From NCBI RefSeq assembly GCF_029714945.1, contig NZ_CP121634.1, forward strand, positions 5,167,001 to 5,231,000: a stretch of DNA of 64,000 nucleotides, read 5' to 3'. The position numbers and the translations under genes were made by a program. The notes under the pieces are model-generated. The model made no database searches and was not told the DNA's origin. It saw nothing but the letters and a program-made list of their open reading frames with translations. Numbering within the stretch: position 1 is the stretch's first letter; each line of letters opens with the position of its first letter. This document shows, one piece after another, positions 9,938-19,450 of the stretch. The DNA comes from Bradyrhizobium sp. CIAT3101 (GTDB lineage: Bacteria > Pseudomonadota > Alphaproteobacteria > Rhizobiales > Xanthobacteraceae).

Positions 9938-11389
9938 CTAGCGCTCCCGCATGATGTCGTGCCGGTAGCGCTGCAGCGGCGACAACAGGTAGCTCAGAAT
10001 GGTGCGCGAGCCGGTCCTGATCTCGACCGTGACCGCCATGCCCGGGGTCAGGCTGACGAGGCGATCGTCCACCTGCATTTGCGTGCGGTCGAGCGCGATG
10101 GTTGCACTGTAGCTGAGCTCCTGCCCGCTGGGCTCGCTGCTGTCGTGCTGCGCGCCCGGCGCGCGGTCGCCACGCTCCGGCGGACGGTCGCGAATGATGG
10201 CGTCCTGCGAGACGCTCTCGACGCGGCCTTGCAGCAGGCCGTAGCGGGTGAAGTTGAAGGTGTCGATCTTGATCGCGGCGCCCTGCCCGGGCTCGACGAA
10301 GCCGATGTCACGGTTGGAGATCATCGCCTCGATCTCGAGCCGGGTGTCCGACGGCACGATCACGAGCAGCGACTGCGCCGGCGTGACCACACCGCCGACG
10401 GTGTGGACAGCAAGCTGCTGCACGACGCCGTCGACCGGTGACGTCAGTCGCTGAAGCTGGGTGCGCTGCTGCGCCTTGATCAGGTCGCGCGCAAGGCCAT
10501 TGGCTTTCTGCTCGCTCTTGGCGAGCTCGTCGGACAGGCTCTTGCGATACTCGGCCACCGCCTGGATGCGGGTCTCCCTGATCGCGGCGACGGCGGACTC
10601 GGCTTCCTTCAGATGGCTGCGCTGGACCCCGAGCTCCTCCTGCTGCTCGATCTGGAGCTGGAGCGTCTCGTAATAGGTCAGCTTCGAGCCGATCTCCTTC
10701 TCCATCAGCGTCCTGCGGATATCGACGCGCTGCTCGGTCACCGGGAGCAAGGCACCGAGCTTGTGGATCGTCGCCGCGATCGTCTGCTGCTCGGCGTTCT
10801 TCTGCGCCTCCTGGCCGGCAAGCGCCGCGAGCTTGGCGCGGTGCTCGCCGACCTGGTTGGCGAGAAGTTGCTGCTGCGTCGCGACCAGCAAGGGATCGGC
10901 ATCCGCGGGCGGGACCAGATTGGCGGGGCCATCTTCGCCGGCAGCCAGCGCCGCGCGCAGGCGCGCGCTGTTGAGCCGTTCGGCCATGAGGTCGTCGTGC
11001 AGATGGTCGCGCTCCGCGGCATTCACGGTCGGATCGAGCTCGATCAGCACGTCGCCGGATTTGACCGCCTGCCCGTCCTGCACATGGATGGCGCGCACCA
11101 CGCCGGTCTCGAACGGCTGCACCACCTTGCTGCGGCCGCTCGACACCACCTTGCCGGTGGCGGACGCCACGATGTCGATCGTGCCCCAGGCCGACCAAGC
11201 CAGCACCACGCAAACCAGGGCCATCAGCGCAAACGCGATGGCGCGGCCGATCGGCGACGGCGGGGTTTCCGTGATCTCCAGCGCCGCCGGCAGGAACGCG
11301 GTTTCCGCGGCGCTCCGGTTCTTCGTAGTCCGGAACGGAACGACAGTCTGCTCCGGCTTTCGGGCCGGTGCGGTGCTAGCCGACCTCAT
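9938..11389 (-). CDS. HlyD-family type I secretion periplasmic adaptor
   Basis: The membrane-fusion protein of a type I secretion system, bridging the inner-membrane ABC exporter and an outer-membrane TolC-like channel. Start MRSASTAPARK at 11389 is chosen because AGGGAGGA lies five bases before it; a longer frame from 11434 lacks such a site. One membrane helix lies near residues 50-70, then a biotinyl-lipoyl-like hairpin with a long coiled coil (about 120-310), then beta domains with the HlyD signature region near LEIEAMISNRDIGFVEPGQ. It overlaps the end of the exporter gene by 14 bases, implying translational coupling. Its likely cargo is the RTX protein encoded upstream. Confidence 0.92.
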   Translation of the reverse strand: MRSASTAPARKPEQTVVPFRTTKNRSAAETAFLPAALEITETPPSPIGRAIAFALMALVCVVLAWSAWGTIDIVASATGKVVSSGRSKVVQPFETGVVRAIHVQDGQAVKSGDVLIELDPTVNAAERDHLHDDLMAERLNSARLRAALAAGEDGPANLVPPADADPLLVATQQQLLANQVGEHRAKLAALAGQEAQKNAEQQTIAATIHKLGALLPVTEQRVDIRRTLMEKEIGSKLTYYETLQLQIEQQEELGVQRSHLKEAESAVAAIRETRIQAVAEYRKSLSDELAKSEQKANGLARDLIKAQQRTQLQRLTSPVDGVVQQLAVHTVGGVVTPAQSLLVIVPSDTRLEIEAMISNRDIGFVEPGQGAAIKIDTFNFTRYGLLQGRVESVSQDAIIRDRPPERGDRAPGAQHDSSEPSGQELSYSATIALDRTQMQVDDRLVSLTPGMAVTVEIRTGSRTILSYLLSPLQRYRHDIMRER

Positions 11390-13508
11390 GGAGTCCTCCC
11401 TGAAGCCGGTGCAGGTTGGCATAGCGGCCGCCACTCCTGATCAAGGCATCATGCGTGCCGTCCTCGACCAGACGGCCGCGCTCCAGCGTGAAGATGCGAT
11501 CGGCGCCGCGGACGGTGGAGAGACGATGCGCGATGATCAGGACGGTGCGGCCCTTCGCGATGTCTTTCATGTTGTCGTGGATGATCCGCTCGCTTTCGTA
11601 GTCCAGCGCGCTGGTGGCTTCGTCGAAGATCAGGATGCGCGGATTGGTCACCAGCGCGCGGGCGATCGCGATGCGCTGACGCTGGCCGCCCGAGAGTGTC
11701 GAGCCGCGCTCGCCGACCACCGTGTCGTAGCCTTCGGGCAGTTCCAGAATGAAATCATGCGCGCCGGCGAGCCTTGCCGCCTCGATGATCCGGTCCATCG
11801 GCAAAGTCGGATCGGCGAGCGCGATGTTGTCGCGCACCGAGCGGTTGAACAGCATGTTCTCCTGCAGCACCACGCCGATCTGTCGCCGCAGCCAGGCCGG
11901 GTCGGTCATCACCAGGTCCATGCCGTCGATCAGGACGCGGCCGCCCTGCGGCAAATACAGCCGCTGCACCAGCTTTGCGAAGGTGCTCTTGCCGGACCCC
12001 GACGAGCCGACGATGCCGACGGTCTGCCCGGCCGGAATATCGAAGGAGACATCGTGCAGGATTTCCGGCCCGTCGAGCCGGTAGCGAAACGCGACGTGCT
12101 CGAACCGAATGTTGCCCCTAAGCGACGGCAGCCCGGCGCGGCCCGCGGAGTAAGCCGGCTCCGCGGCGCTGTTGAGGATGTCGCCGAGCCGGGCGATCGA
12201 GAGCCGCGCCTGATGGAAATCCTGCCAGACCTGCGCCAGCCGCAACACCGGCGCCGAGACGCGGCCCGCGAAGATGTTGAAGGCCACGAGCTCGCCGACA
12301 GTCAGGGCGTCGCCGATCACCAGCCGCGCGCCGACATAGAGGATGGCGGCGGTGACGACCTTGCTGACGAACTGCACGAGCTGGCTTGCGGTGTTGCCGA
12401 GGCTGGTGACACCAAAGCTCGCCGAGACGTAGCCGGCGAGCTGCTCTTCCCAGCGGCGCTGCATCTGCGGCTCGACCGCCATCGCCTTCAGCGTCTCGAT
12501 GCCAGAGACGCTCTCGACCAGAAACGCCTGGTTCTCGGCGCCGCGGCGGAATTTCTCCTCCAGCCGGCGGCGAAACAGCGGCGTCGCGACCGCCGAGATC
12601 GCGATGTAGAACGGGAACGATCCGAGCACGATGCAGGTCATCAGCGGCGAATAGGCGAACATCACCGCCAGGAACACCGAGGTGAAGACCAGGTCGATGA
12701 GCAGCGTCAGCGACGATGAGGTGATGAAATTCCGGATGTTCTCGAGCTCGCGGACCCGCGCCACGGAATCGCCGACGCGCCTTGCCTGAAACCAGGCCAT
12801 CGGCAACGCCAACAGATGATTGAACAGGCGCGCGCCCAGCTCGACGTCGATGCGGTTGGTCGTGTGCGAGAACAGGTAGTTGCGCAGGATTCCGAGCATG
12901 GTGTCGAACAGCGAGACGACCACGAGCCCGACGACGAGCACGTCGAGCGTCGACAGCGAACGGTGCACCAGCACCTTGTCGATCACGACCTGGAAGAACA
13001 GCGGCGACACCAGCGCAAACAGCTGGAGGAAGAACGAGGCCGCCACCACCTCCCCCAGCAGCCGCCGGTATTTGCCGATGGCGCCGACGAACCAGGTGAT
13101 GTCGAAGCGGCGTCCGAGGTCGGATAACCCGGCGCGCCGGGTCATCAGGATCAATCCGCCGTCCCAGATCACAGCAAACTCGTCGCGCTCCATGAACACG
13201 GGCCGCTGCGTCGCCGGCGACTGCACCAGCAGCTTGTCGGCGGAGACTTTTGCGATGACCATGAAGCTGCCGTCACGCAACATCGCGATCGCCGGGAGCG
13301 GAGTGTCCGGCAGGCGGCTCCACTGCGTTCGATGGGTTCGCGCTTTCAAACCGAGGGATTTGGCGCAGCGGATGATGTCCGCTGCGCCAAAATGGGCCGT
13401 ACCTTGCCGGTGCCAGAGCTGATCGCGGTCGGCCGCCACGCCTTGCAGGTGAAGCAAGGTCAGGAGCGCGTCCAGCCCCGTATCGGTCAAGACCGCGTGC
13501 GTCGTCAT
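11376..13508 (-). CDS. Type I secretion ABC exporter with C39-like N-terminal domain (HlyB type)
   Basis: A 710-residue half-transporter. Residues 1-130 resemble a C39 peptidase fold, but the region LTLLHLQGVAADRD has no catalytic cysteine. It is therefore a C39-like domain, which in HlyB-type exporters binds the unfolded RTX substrate rather than cutting it. Six membrane helices follow (about 155-440), then an ATPase with VGSSGSGKSTFAKL (about 500), LSGGQRQRIAIARAL (about 602) and ILIFDEATSALD. The gene starts 22 bases after the RTX stop and overlaps the HlyD gene, forming one cassette. No TolC homologue lies in the window, so the channel must be encoded elsewhere. Confidence 0.93.
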   Translation of the reverse strand: MTTHAVLTDTGLDALLTLLHLQGVAADRDQLWHRQGTAHFGAADIIRCAKSLGLKARTHRTQWSRLPDTPLPAIAMLRDGSFMVIAKVSADKLLVQSPATQRPVFMERDEFAVIWDGGLILMTRRAGLSDLGRRFDITWFVGAIGKYRRLLGEVVAASFFLQLFALVSPLFFQVVIDKVLVHRSLSTLDVLVVGLVVVSLFDTMLGILRNYLFSHTTNRIDVELGARLFNHLLALPMAWFQARRVGDSVARVRELENIRNFITSSSLTLLIDLVFTSVFLAVMFAYSPLMTCIVLGSFPFYIAISAVATPLFRRRLEEKFRRGAENQAFLVESVSGIETLKAMAVEPQMQRRWEEQLAGYVSASFGVTSLGNTASQLVQFVSKVVTAAILYVGARLVIGDALTVGELVAFNIFAGRVSAPVLRLAQVWQDFHQARLSIARLGDILNSAAEPAYSAGRAGLPSLRGNIRFEHVAFRYRLDGPEILHDVSFDIPAGQTVGIVGSSGSGKSTFAKLVQRLYLPQGGRVLIDGMDLVMTDPAWLRRQIGVVLQENMLFNRSVRDNIALADPTLPMDRIIEAARLAGAHDFILELPEGYDTVVGERGSTLSGGQRQRIAIARALVTNPRILIFDEATSALDYESERIIHDNMKDIAKGRTVLIIAHRLSTVRGADRIFTLERGRLVEDGTHDALIRSGGRYANLHRLQGGLHEVG

Positions 13509-13530
13509 GGGCGTTCTCCAGGCCGGAGCG

Positions 13531-16380
13531 TCAGGCGTGCTGTGGCGGAGCCAGCGTCTGGGTCTGCGCGGTGTGCGGATCGGCCAGCGGCATCACGCCA
13601 TGGCCGTCGCCTGCGGGAACGAAGCTCGCCGCCATGGCCTGGTTGAGCAGCATCGCGGCCGCCATCGCCCCGCCGTCCTGGATCAGGACGTTGTTGCCGG
13701 TGCCGCCATCGAGGACGTCCTGGCCGGGACCGCCGATCAGCACATCGTCACCCGCGCCACCGGTCAGCGTATCGTTTCCGGAGCCGCCGATCAGGACGTC
13801 ATCGCCGTTGCCGCCATTGGCGACGAGCTGGATGCCGCCGTGCAGGCCGGTGGCGGTGATGACATCGTCGCCGTCGAGGCCGTTGATGACGAGCCTGTCG
13901 CCCGCACCGGCATCGGTGATGTTGATGTCCTGGCCAAGCCCGGACACCGTGATGATGCCGTCGTGCTCGGTCACCGTGATGACGTCGGCGCCACTGGTTC
14001 CGTTGATGGTCACGGTATCGGCGGCGCCGTCATTGGCGCCGAGGTCGAGATTGACCTGGTTCACGCCGGTGCCGGAGAGATCATTGACCGTGATGTTGTC
14101 GGCGCCGCCCAGCGCATTGAAGTCGATATGCTCGATGTTGTTCACGTCCATCGCGATGTTGGCGACATCGCGGGTGAACAGCACCCTGCCGCCATTGGCC
14201 GAGATGTTGATGTTCTCGCTGACATTGGCGCCGTTGAACAACAGCGTATCGGTGCCCTTGCCGCCTTCGACGGTGTCGCTGCCGTCGCCGGGATTCCAGA
14301 CGAAGGTGTCGTCACCGGCGCCGAGATTGGCGACGTCGTTGCCGCGGCCGCCGTTCACGACGTCATTGCCGGCGCTGCCGGTGATAGTGTCGTTGCCGTC
14401 GCCGCCGTTGATGTTGAGGCTGAGGAGCTGTCCGGCCTTGATCGCGGAGGCGTCGATGACGTCGTTGCCACCTCCGCCGTTGACGGCGAGCACGTCGCCC
14501 GCGTCGGCATGCGCGATCGTGACCTGCGCGGCCAGGCCGTTGACGTCGATCGAGCCGCCCGAGGCGACGACCTTGATGGTGTCGTCGCCGGCGCTGCCGT
14601 TCACCGTCACGCGGTCCGCCGCGCCGTCGCCGCTCTGGCTGCCGGGGCTGGCGCTGAGGTCGATCGCGACCTGGGTGACGTCGGTGCCGGCGAGATCGTT
14701 GACCGTGATGTTGTCGGCACCGCCGGCAGCAGCGATCTGCACGTGCTCGACGCCGTTGATATCCATGACGACATTGCCGACATCGCGGGTGAGCAGCGCG
14801 CGGCTTCCATTCGCCGAGATCGACATGTTCTCGGCCACGTTGGAGCCGTTGAAGACCAGCGTATCCGTTCCCGTGCCGCCTTCGACGACGTCGCTGCCGT
14901 CACCGGGATTCCACGTGAAGATGTCGTCGCCCGCACCGAGCAGAGCCAAATCGTTGCCGCGGCCGCCGGTGACCTTGTCGTTGCCGTCGCCGCCGATCAG
15001 CGTGTCGTTGCCCTGGCTGCCGGTGATGGTGTCGTTCCCCGCACCGCCGTCAATGGTCAGGCCGATCACCGCAGCAAGCATCGACGCATCGATGACGTCG
15101 TTGCCGCCGAGCGCCTGGATCACCAGCCGGTCGTTGGGAGCCTCCGCATTGGCGATGGTCACGATCTCCGGCAGGCCCGTCACCGTGACCGTGGTGCCGG
15201 CGGCCGTGACCTGGATGTGCTGATTGCCGTTGGTGCCGTTGACGGTCACGGTGTCAGCCGCGCCGTCGCCTTGCGTGCCGCCGGGAACGGCTCCGAGATC
15301 GACCAGCACCTGCTTCACGCCGGTCCCGGTGAGATCGCCAACGGTGACGTTGTCGGCGCCGCCGCGCGCATCGAACTCGATCTCTTCGATGCTGTTGAGG
15401 TCCATCGTGATGTTGGCGACATCGCGGGTGAAGCGCACCCTGCTGCCATTGGCCGTGATGTTGATGTTCTCGGCGATGTTGGCGCCGTTGAACACGAGCT
15501 TGTCGTTGCCCGACCCGCCTTCCACGGCGTCGCTGCCGTCGCCGGGATTCCAGATGAAGGTGTCGTCACCGCTCCCGAGTTGGGCGACGTCGTTGCCGCG
15601 GCCGCCGTTGACGATGTCATTGCCGGAACCGCCGATCAGGAGATCGTTGCCGTCACCGCCGGTGATGGTGTCGTTGCCGGCGCCGCCATCGAGTGTCAGC
15701 GAGATCAGGCTGGCGAGCCCGTTTCCGGCCGTGATGACGTCGTCGCCGCCGCCGGCGTGCAGCACGAGATTCTCGGTCGTGCCGATATCGAGCGAAAATG
15801 GCGAGGTGCCCGTCCCGTCGAACCGCACGCGGGTGCCGTTCGCGGTGATCGTGAATGTCTCGGACGCATTGCTTCCGTTGATCTGCGCCGTGTCGTTGCC
15901 GTCGCCGCCTTCGAAGACGTTGCTGCCGCCGCCGGGATTCCAGATCATGAGGTCGTCGCCGGCCTCGCCGAACAGCTGGTTGTTGCCGCTGCCGCCGTCG
16001 AGCGTGTCGTTGCCCGCGCCACCGAACAGCAGATCGTTGCCGCCGCCGCCCTTGATCACATCATTGCCGGCCTGCCCGAACAGCAGATCGTTTCCCGAGC
16101 CGCCGGTGATCCTGTCATTGCCGTCGCCGCCGAAAATGTTCACCGCCGGCATCGCACCGTGGCTTTCGTCGACGGTGATCGTGTCGTCACCACCCTGACC
16201 GAAGACATCGATCGCGTTGGTGTTGGCCACGGTGGGATCGCCACCGACCGTCTTCACGTGCCCGTTATTGATCAGGATGTGGCCGGACGTGTCGCGGCCT
16301 ATCACGAGGCCGTTATTGGCGCTGTCGCCGAAAATCGTGAGCTGCCCCGTAACCGGGGAAAAAACCGAGGTAATAGACAT
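13531..16380 (-). CDS. Large RTX calcium-binding repeat protein, probable type I secretion substrate
   Basis: A 949-residue acidic protein, rich in Gly, Asp and Asn and without an N-terminal Sec signal. Many nonapeptides of the GGxGxDxLx type are seen (for example [19 protein letters not shown] near residue 84 and [20 protein letters not shown] near the end), which bind calcium as a beta roll outside the cell. Between the RTX blocks lie repeated modules with the core [17 protein letters not shown] and then NGxNxxENxxIxANGxR. The core occurs four times, about 205, 213 and 130 residues apart. The last roughly 40 residues (after NNVLIQDGG) should hold the type I signal. No enzymatic domain is recognised. 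The exporter and adaptor genes follow directly on the same strand. Confidence 0.92.
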   Translation of the reverse strand: MSITSVFSPVTGQLTIFGDSANNGLVIGRDTSGHILINNGHVKTVGGDPTVANTNAIDVFGQGGDDTITVDESHGAMPAVNIFGGDGNDRITGGSGNDLLFGQAGNDVIKGGGGNDLLFGGAGNDTLDGGSGNNQLFGEAGDDLMIWNPGGGSNVFEGGDGNDTAQINGSNASETFTITANGTRVRFDGTGTSPFSLDIGTTENLVLHAGGGDDVITAGNGLASLISLTLDGGAGNDTITGGDGNDLLIGGSGNDIVNGGRGNDVAQLGSGDDTFIWNPGDGSDAVEGGSGNDKLVFNGANIAENINITANGSRVRFTRDVANITMDLNSIEEIEFDARGGADNVTVGDLTGTGVKQVLVDLGAVPGGTQGDGAADTVTVNGTNGNQHIQVTAAGTTVTVTGLPEIVTIANAEAPNDRLVIQALGGNDVIDASMLAAVIGLTIDGGAGNDTITGSQGNDTLIGGDGNDKVTGGRGNDLALLGAGDDIFTWNPGDGSDVVEGGTGTDTLVFNGSNVAENMSISANGSRALLTRDVGNVVMDINGVEHVQIAAAGGADNITVNDLAGTDVTQVAIDLSASPGSQSGDGAADRVTVNGSAGDDTIKVVASGGSIDVNGLAAQVTIAHADAGDVLAVNGGGGNDVIDASAIKAGQLLSLNINGGDGNDTITGSAGNDVVNGGRGNDVANLGAGDDTFVWNPGDGSDTVEGGKGTDTLLFNGANVSENINISANGGRVLFTRDVANIAMDVNNIEHIDFNALGGADNITVNDLSGTGVNQVNLDLGANDGAADTVTINGTSGADVITVTEHDGIITVSGLGQDINITDAGAGDRLVINGLDGDDVITATGLHGGIQLVANGGNGDDVLIGGSGNDTLTGGAGDDVLIGGPGQDVLDGGTGNNVLIQDGGAMAAAMLLNQAMAASFVPAGDGHGVMPLADPHTAQTQTLAPPQHA
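14284..15965. repeat. Long direct repeats within the RTX gene
   Basis: The plus-strand core GGGATTCCA recurs at 14290, 14905, 15544 and 15934 with similar flanks, marking modules spaced 615, 639 and 390 bases apart. Flanks such as those encoding TRDVANI and GGADNITV also recur at matching offsets in three copies. Copies are clearly related but diverged at DNA level. Confidence 0.8.
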
Positions 16381-16537
16381 CCAAATATTCCTTCGATCGA
16401 TCTAGCCCCTCCTCTCGATCCGTAGCAGCCGCCATCAAGACAATCTTGGAGCGTTGCTTGAGACGCGCGTGATTATTCTGGAGATTTCCTCCAGATTTGC
16501 GGCGGATGTGACGGCTCGCACATTGCGAGGGGCTCGA

Positions 16538-16893
16538 TCACGTTTCACAACCGCGCGATTTTCCATCGGCGCGCGCGAGCAGCACGGGCGGCACATCGAA
16601 ACCAAGCGCCTTGGCCGTCTTCAAATAATGACCAGTTCGTAGCGGCGCGGCGCCTGGATCGGCAGATCGTGCGGCGAAGCGCCTTTCAGAATGCGATCAA
16701 TATAGTCGACGGATGCGCTGACCAATTCATCCCAGACGAATGTGTAGGACATCAGCGCCCCGCCATCGACGGCGCCCAGCACCGAATTCAAGGCGGGCAC
16801 GTGAAAGCGGGCGCACTGGGCGACGATGTGATCGCGATGCCCGTTGGTGAAGAGTTCGGGAATCAAGAGCGGGCCGCTGTCCTGCGACCGCAC
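16538..16893 (-). pseudogene. Truncated, frameshifted ABC-type substrate-binding protein relic (copy 1)
   Basis: Reading from 16893, the frame gives a fragment with LLIPELFTNGHRDHIVAQ, then ALMSYTFVWDELVSASVDYI, then DRILKGASPHDLPIQAPRRY and ELVII, ending at a stop near 16621. This resembles the C-terminal third of the ABC_sub_bind family (ABC-type uncharacterised substrate-binding proteins abundant in bradyrhizobia). Two extra bases at the ELV(N) position shift the frame. The expected tail [20 protein letters not shown] continues in another frame and then runs into unrelated sequence to a stop at 16538. The N-terminal two thirds are missing. The relic ends close to the stop of the beta-propeller gene. 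Confidence 0.75.
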
Positions 16894-16943
16894 AGTTCGA
16901 CAAGAAGAGCTAGCGTCCGCGGACGATTCCGGAGAACGCCCTA

Positions 16944-18107
16944 CTACCGCACAGGCCCGCGCATCGAGGCCGGTTGCCCCGGCAATTTCAGCTTTGGCGC
17001 AACTTCGGTCAGCTTGCCTCCGGCGAGCGCGAACACCTGCAAATCCTGGTCAATGTAATTGCCCACATAGAGATAATCGCTGCTCGGACCATAGACGACG
17101 CCCTCCGGCAGGCCACCAAGCGGCGCGCGAGAGATGACCGTCAGCTTGCCTCCCTCCCCGATCGACATCAGAGCCAACTCGCCGGTCTTGGTCTTGAACC
17201 AGTCGCTATCCTTGGCGGAGGTGCCGAGCAGCAGCGGCGCCGCCGCTGTCTTTCCATCTGGCGCGATGGCAAAGCCTTCTGGTCCAATGCCGGGGCTCAT
17301 GACGTCGACCACGTGAGGATGCGGACCTGTCGCTTCGATGATCACCTCTGCGTCGACGTTGTTCTTCCCTGCACCGGTATTTGAGGCGATGGCGTATTTG
17401 CCATCCGGCGTGATGTCGATGTTGTAGGGGTTGATTGCCGACGGAATGTCCAGCGACTTGTCGTAGGTGACCTTGTCGCCATCGATGGACAGCACACCGA
17501 TCTTGTTCACAAGATTCAGGCAAACGAAGGCGCGCTTGCCGTCCGGTGTGATAGCAACCGCCGCGGCCTGCTGCTCTACAGGCACTTCGGCAATCGCCTT
17601 GACCGTCGAACCCTGGATAGAGACAACAGAAACACTCTTGCCATCACGATTGGCAATCAGTGCGAGGTCGCCCTTTTTCGAGATCGACAGGCCGGACGGC
17701 TGTCGCCCGACGGTGACCGTATCGATCAACTTCGGCGGCTCCGCGGTGAGGTCGATCACGTACAATTTGTTATCCGGGACTGCTTTCCAGGCGTTGCCGT
17801 CCTGAACGTTAGTCACGGAATTCGCGACAAGGCCGAGCTTGCCGTCCGGCGTGATCTGCAGATTGGTCGGTGGCCCCAAAAGCGAATTGGTCAGTGGCAG
17901 GTTGGCGCGAATCCTGGGTTTGGCCGGGTCAGAAATGTCGACAACCAGCACAGCGTCGGTTGCCGGCGCGACGTTCACTTGGCCGTCGGCACCAAAGGTG
18001 ACCTTGCTGTCAAGGCCGATCAGCATGTCATTGGTTCCGGCGATCGCCGAGCCAGTTGCGGCAAAGCAAACCACGCACGTCGCGCAAATTACATTGCGTA
18101 AGTCCAT
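16944..18107 (-). CDS. Secreted YVTN/YncE-like beta-propeller protein
   Basis: A 387-residue protein with a Sec signal (MDLRNVICATCVVCFAATGS, cleavage near SAIAG). Repeated beta-propeller blades follow, marked by ITPDGKxxxxxN motifs (ITPDGKLGLVANS, ISKKGDLALIANRDGKSV, ITPDGKRAFVCLN, ITPDGKYAIASNTG, IAPDGKTAAAPLL). The start at 18107 is chosen because GGGGAGA lies nine bases before that ATG; starts further upstream lack this. Such propellers usually act in protein or ligand binding in the periplasm, and no enzymatic residues are evident. The gene sits between two relics of the same substrate-binding gene family, so its ancestral neighbours may be lost. Confidence 0.85.
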   Translation of the reverse strand: MDLRNVICATCVVCFAATGSAIAGTNDMLIGLDSKVTFGADGQVNVAPATDAVLVVDISDPAKPRIRANLPLTNSLLGPPTNLQITPDGKLGLVANSVTNVQDGNAWKAVPDNKLYVIDLTAEPPKLIDTVTVGRQPSGLSISKKGDLALIANRDGKSVSVVSIQGSTVKAIAEVPVEQQAAAVAITPDGKRAFVCLNLVNKIGVLSIDGDKVTYDKSLDIPSAINPYNIDITPDGKYAIASNTGAGKNNVDAEVIIEATGPHPHVVDVMSPGIGPEGFAIAPDGKTAAAPLLLGTSAKDSDWFKTKTGELALMSIGEGGKLTVISRAPLGGLPEGVVYGPSSDYLYVGNYIDQDLQVFALAGGKLTEVAPKLKLPGQPASMRGPVR

Positions 18108-18254
18108 GATGCATTTTCTCCCCATCGGCTCGTTTTGATCGAGCTCCTCTTCTACCCTACCTCGCGGCCTCCATGGCGTGCAACCAGAACCGCGCCGTCG
18201 CGCGCGAATGGGACGATTCATCGAGCCGCGTGGGCCGTGCGATCAGGCAGCCGA

Positions 18255-18380
18255 CTATTCGATCACGCGATCGGCGCGCGCGAGCAGCACCGGCGGCATC
18301 TCAACGCCAAGCGCCTTGGCCGTCTTCAAATTGACGACGAGCTCGTAGCGCAATGCTGCAATGAATTCGCGCCGCCGCAT
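18255..18380 (-). pseudogene. Internally deleted ABC-type substrate-binding protein relic (copy 2), 41 codons
   Basis: An intact 41-codon frame begins [10 protein letters not shown], which is the usual N-terminal start of this family (MRRREFI, before the signal core). It continues without interruption as [20 protein letters not shown] and [11 protein letters not shown], which is the usual C terminus, then stops at 18255. Everything between (some 280 residues in normal members) is gone in frame. The C-terminal stretch matches copy 1 at 16567-16645 as a direct repeat. A functional short peptide cannot be excluded, but a deletion relic is the simplest reading. Confidence 0.75.
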
Positions 18381-18587
18381 GCCCCAACCTCGCCCCTTGA
18401 ATGCAGGGAGTGTAACTGTTCAAGCGTAACGTTTGATAGATGCCGGATGCATTTCCATCGGACATATCCGGGCTAGCAGAGTTTGCGGCGGCGCATCGCG
18501 CGTGGTTCGGCTCCATGCTACGGTGCATAGAGCGGCCTCTTCGGCCGAATGCAATTTCAAACAAGTTATTTTTTTGGGGAGGCCGAG

Positions 18588-19376
18588 ATGTCGTCACCCG
18601 AACCGATCAAATTCACCGACGGCGCAGCTTACGAGCGCTTCATGGCGCCGTGGAGCCGATCGGCCGGGACTCTGTTCCTCGACTGGCTGGCGCCACGCTC
18701 CGGGCTGGCCTGGGTGGATGTCGGTGCGGGCAACGGCGCGTTCACTGAGCTCCTTCTTGCGAAGTCTGCTCCCTCATCCGTTTGCGCGATCGATCCCTCC
18801 GACGGACAAATCACGACTGCGCGCCAAAAGATATCGGCAAAGCTGGTCGAGTTTTCGATTGGCGATGCGATGGCGCTTCCCTACGTCCGCGACCGTTTCG
18901 ACGTCGCGGTGATGGCGCTGGCGCTGTTCTTCGTGCCCGACGCCCGCAAGGGCGCCTCGGAAATGGTCCGCGTCACCAAGCCCGGCGGGATGGTCGCGTC
19001 CTACACCTGGGACATCGTGCGCGGCGGCTCACCCACCCAGCCCCTGTGGGAAGAAATGGACGGACTTGGCAAGCCGGCGATGCGCCCGCCGAGTGCAGAC
19101 ATATCACGTTTCGAAGCGCTGAAGGCGCTTTGGGCAGAGCTCGGTCTGCGCGATGTCGAAACCCGCGAATTGGTCGTCGAACGAACGTTTGCGAATTTCG
19201 ATGACTACTGGCTATCGATGGTCGTCAGCAGCCCGGCCGGCGTATTGGGAAGGCTGTCGGAGACAGAGAGAGCGGAACTGCAACGCCGATTGCAGGCGCG
19301 ACTACCGGCGAGCGCGACCCGTGAGATCACCGTTCATGCCTTCGCCACCGCGATCAAGGGACGGAAGGCAGCTTGA
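18588..19376 (+). CDS. SAM-dependent methyltransferase (class I, UbiE/Methyltransf_11 type)
   Basis: A 262-residue soluble Rossmann-fold methyltransferase. Motif I, VDVGAGNGAF, lies at residues 43-52. The acidic residue after the second strand is in CAIDPSDGQ, and motif III-like DRFDVAVMALALFFV and the later strand PGGMVASYTWD follow in order. The ATG at 18588 is chosen because GGGGAGGCCGAG precedes it directly; a frame start 39 bases earlier has no ribosome site. Substrate is not recognisable. The gene is convergent with the following lipoprotein gene. A TCAAGCGTAACGTTTGA imperfect palindrome lies at 18420-18436 upstream. Confidence 0.88.
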   Translation: MSSPEPIKFTDGAAYERFMAPWSRSAGTLFLDWLAPRSGLAWVDVGAGNGAFTELLLAKSAPSSVCAIDPSDGQITTARQKISAKLVEFSIGDAMALPYVRDRFDVAVMALALFFVPDARKGASEMVRVTKPGGMVASYTWDIVRGGSPTQPLWEEMDGLGKPAMRPPSADISRFEALKALWAELGLRDVETRELVVERTFANFDDYWLSMVVSSPAGVLGRLSETERAELQRRLQARLPASATREITVHAFATAIKGRKAA

Positions 19377-19450
19377 TCATCTGGACGACCATGCGCGGCT
19401 GATCGCGGTGCCAGCCGCAGCCGACTTCAGTGCGAAAGACCGACGACGTA

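Noticed and set aside
10761..12719. Long open frame opposite the ABC exporter
   Set aside because: Product composition is Arg/Asp/His-rich shadow sequence, and the minus-strand exporter has all its motifs.
13507..16425. Very long open frames opposite the RTX gene on the plus strand
   Set aside because: They are complements of the repeat-rich, GC-skewed coding strand. The products are repetitive with no ordered domain, and the minus-strand RTX frame has recognisable motifs throughout.
16381..18587. An insertion sequence flanked by the two substrate-binding relics
   Set aside because: No transposase, terminal inverted repeats or target duplication. The shared bases are the gene-family tail, not an IS end.
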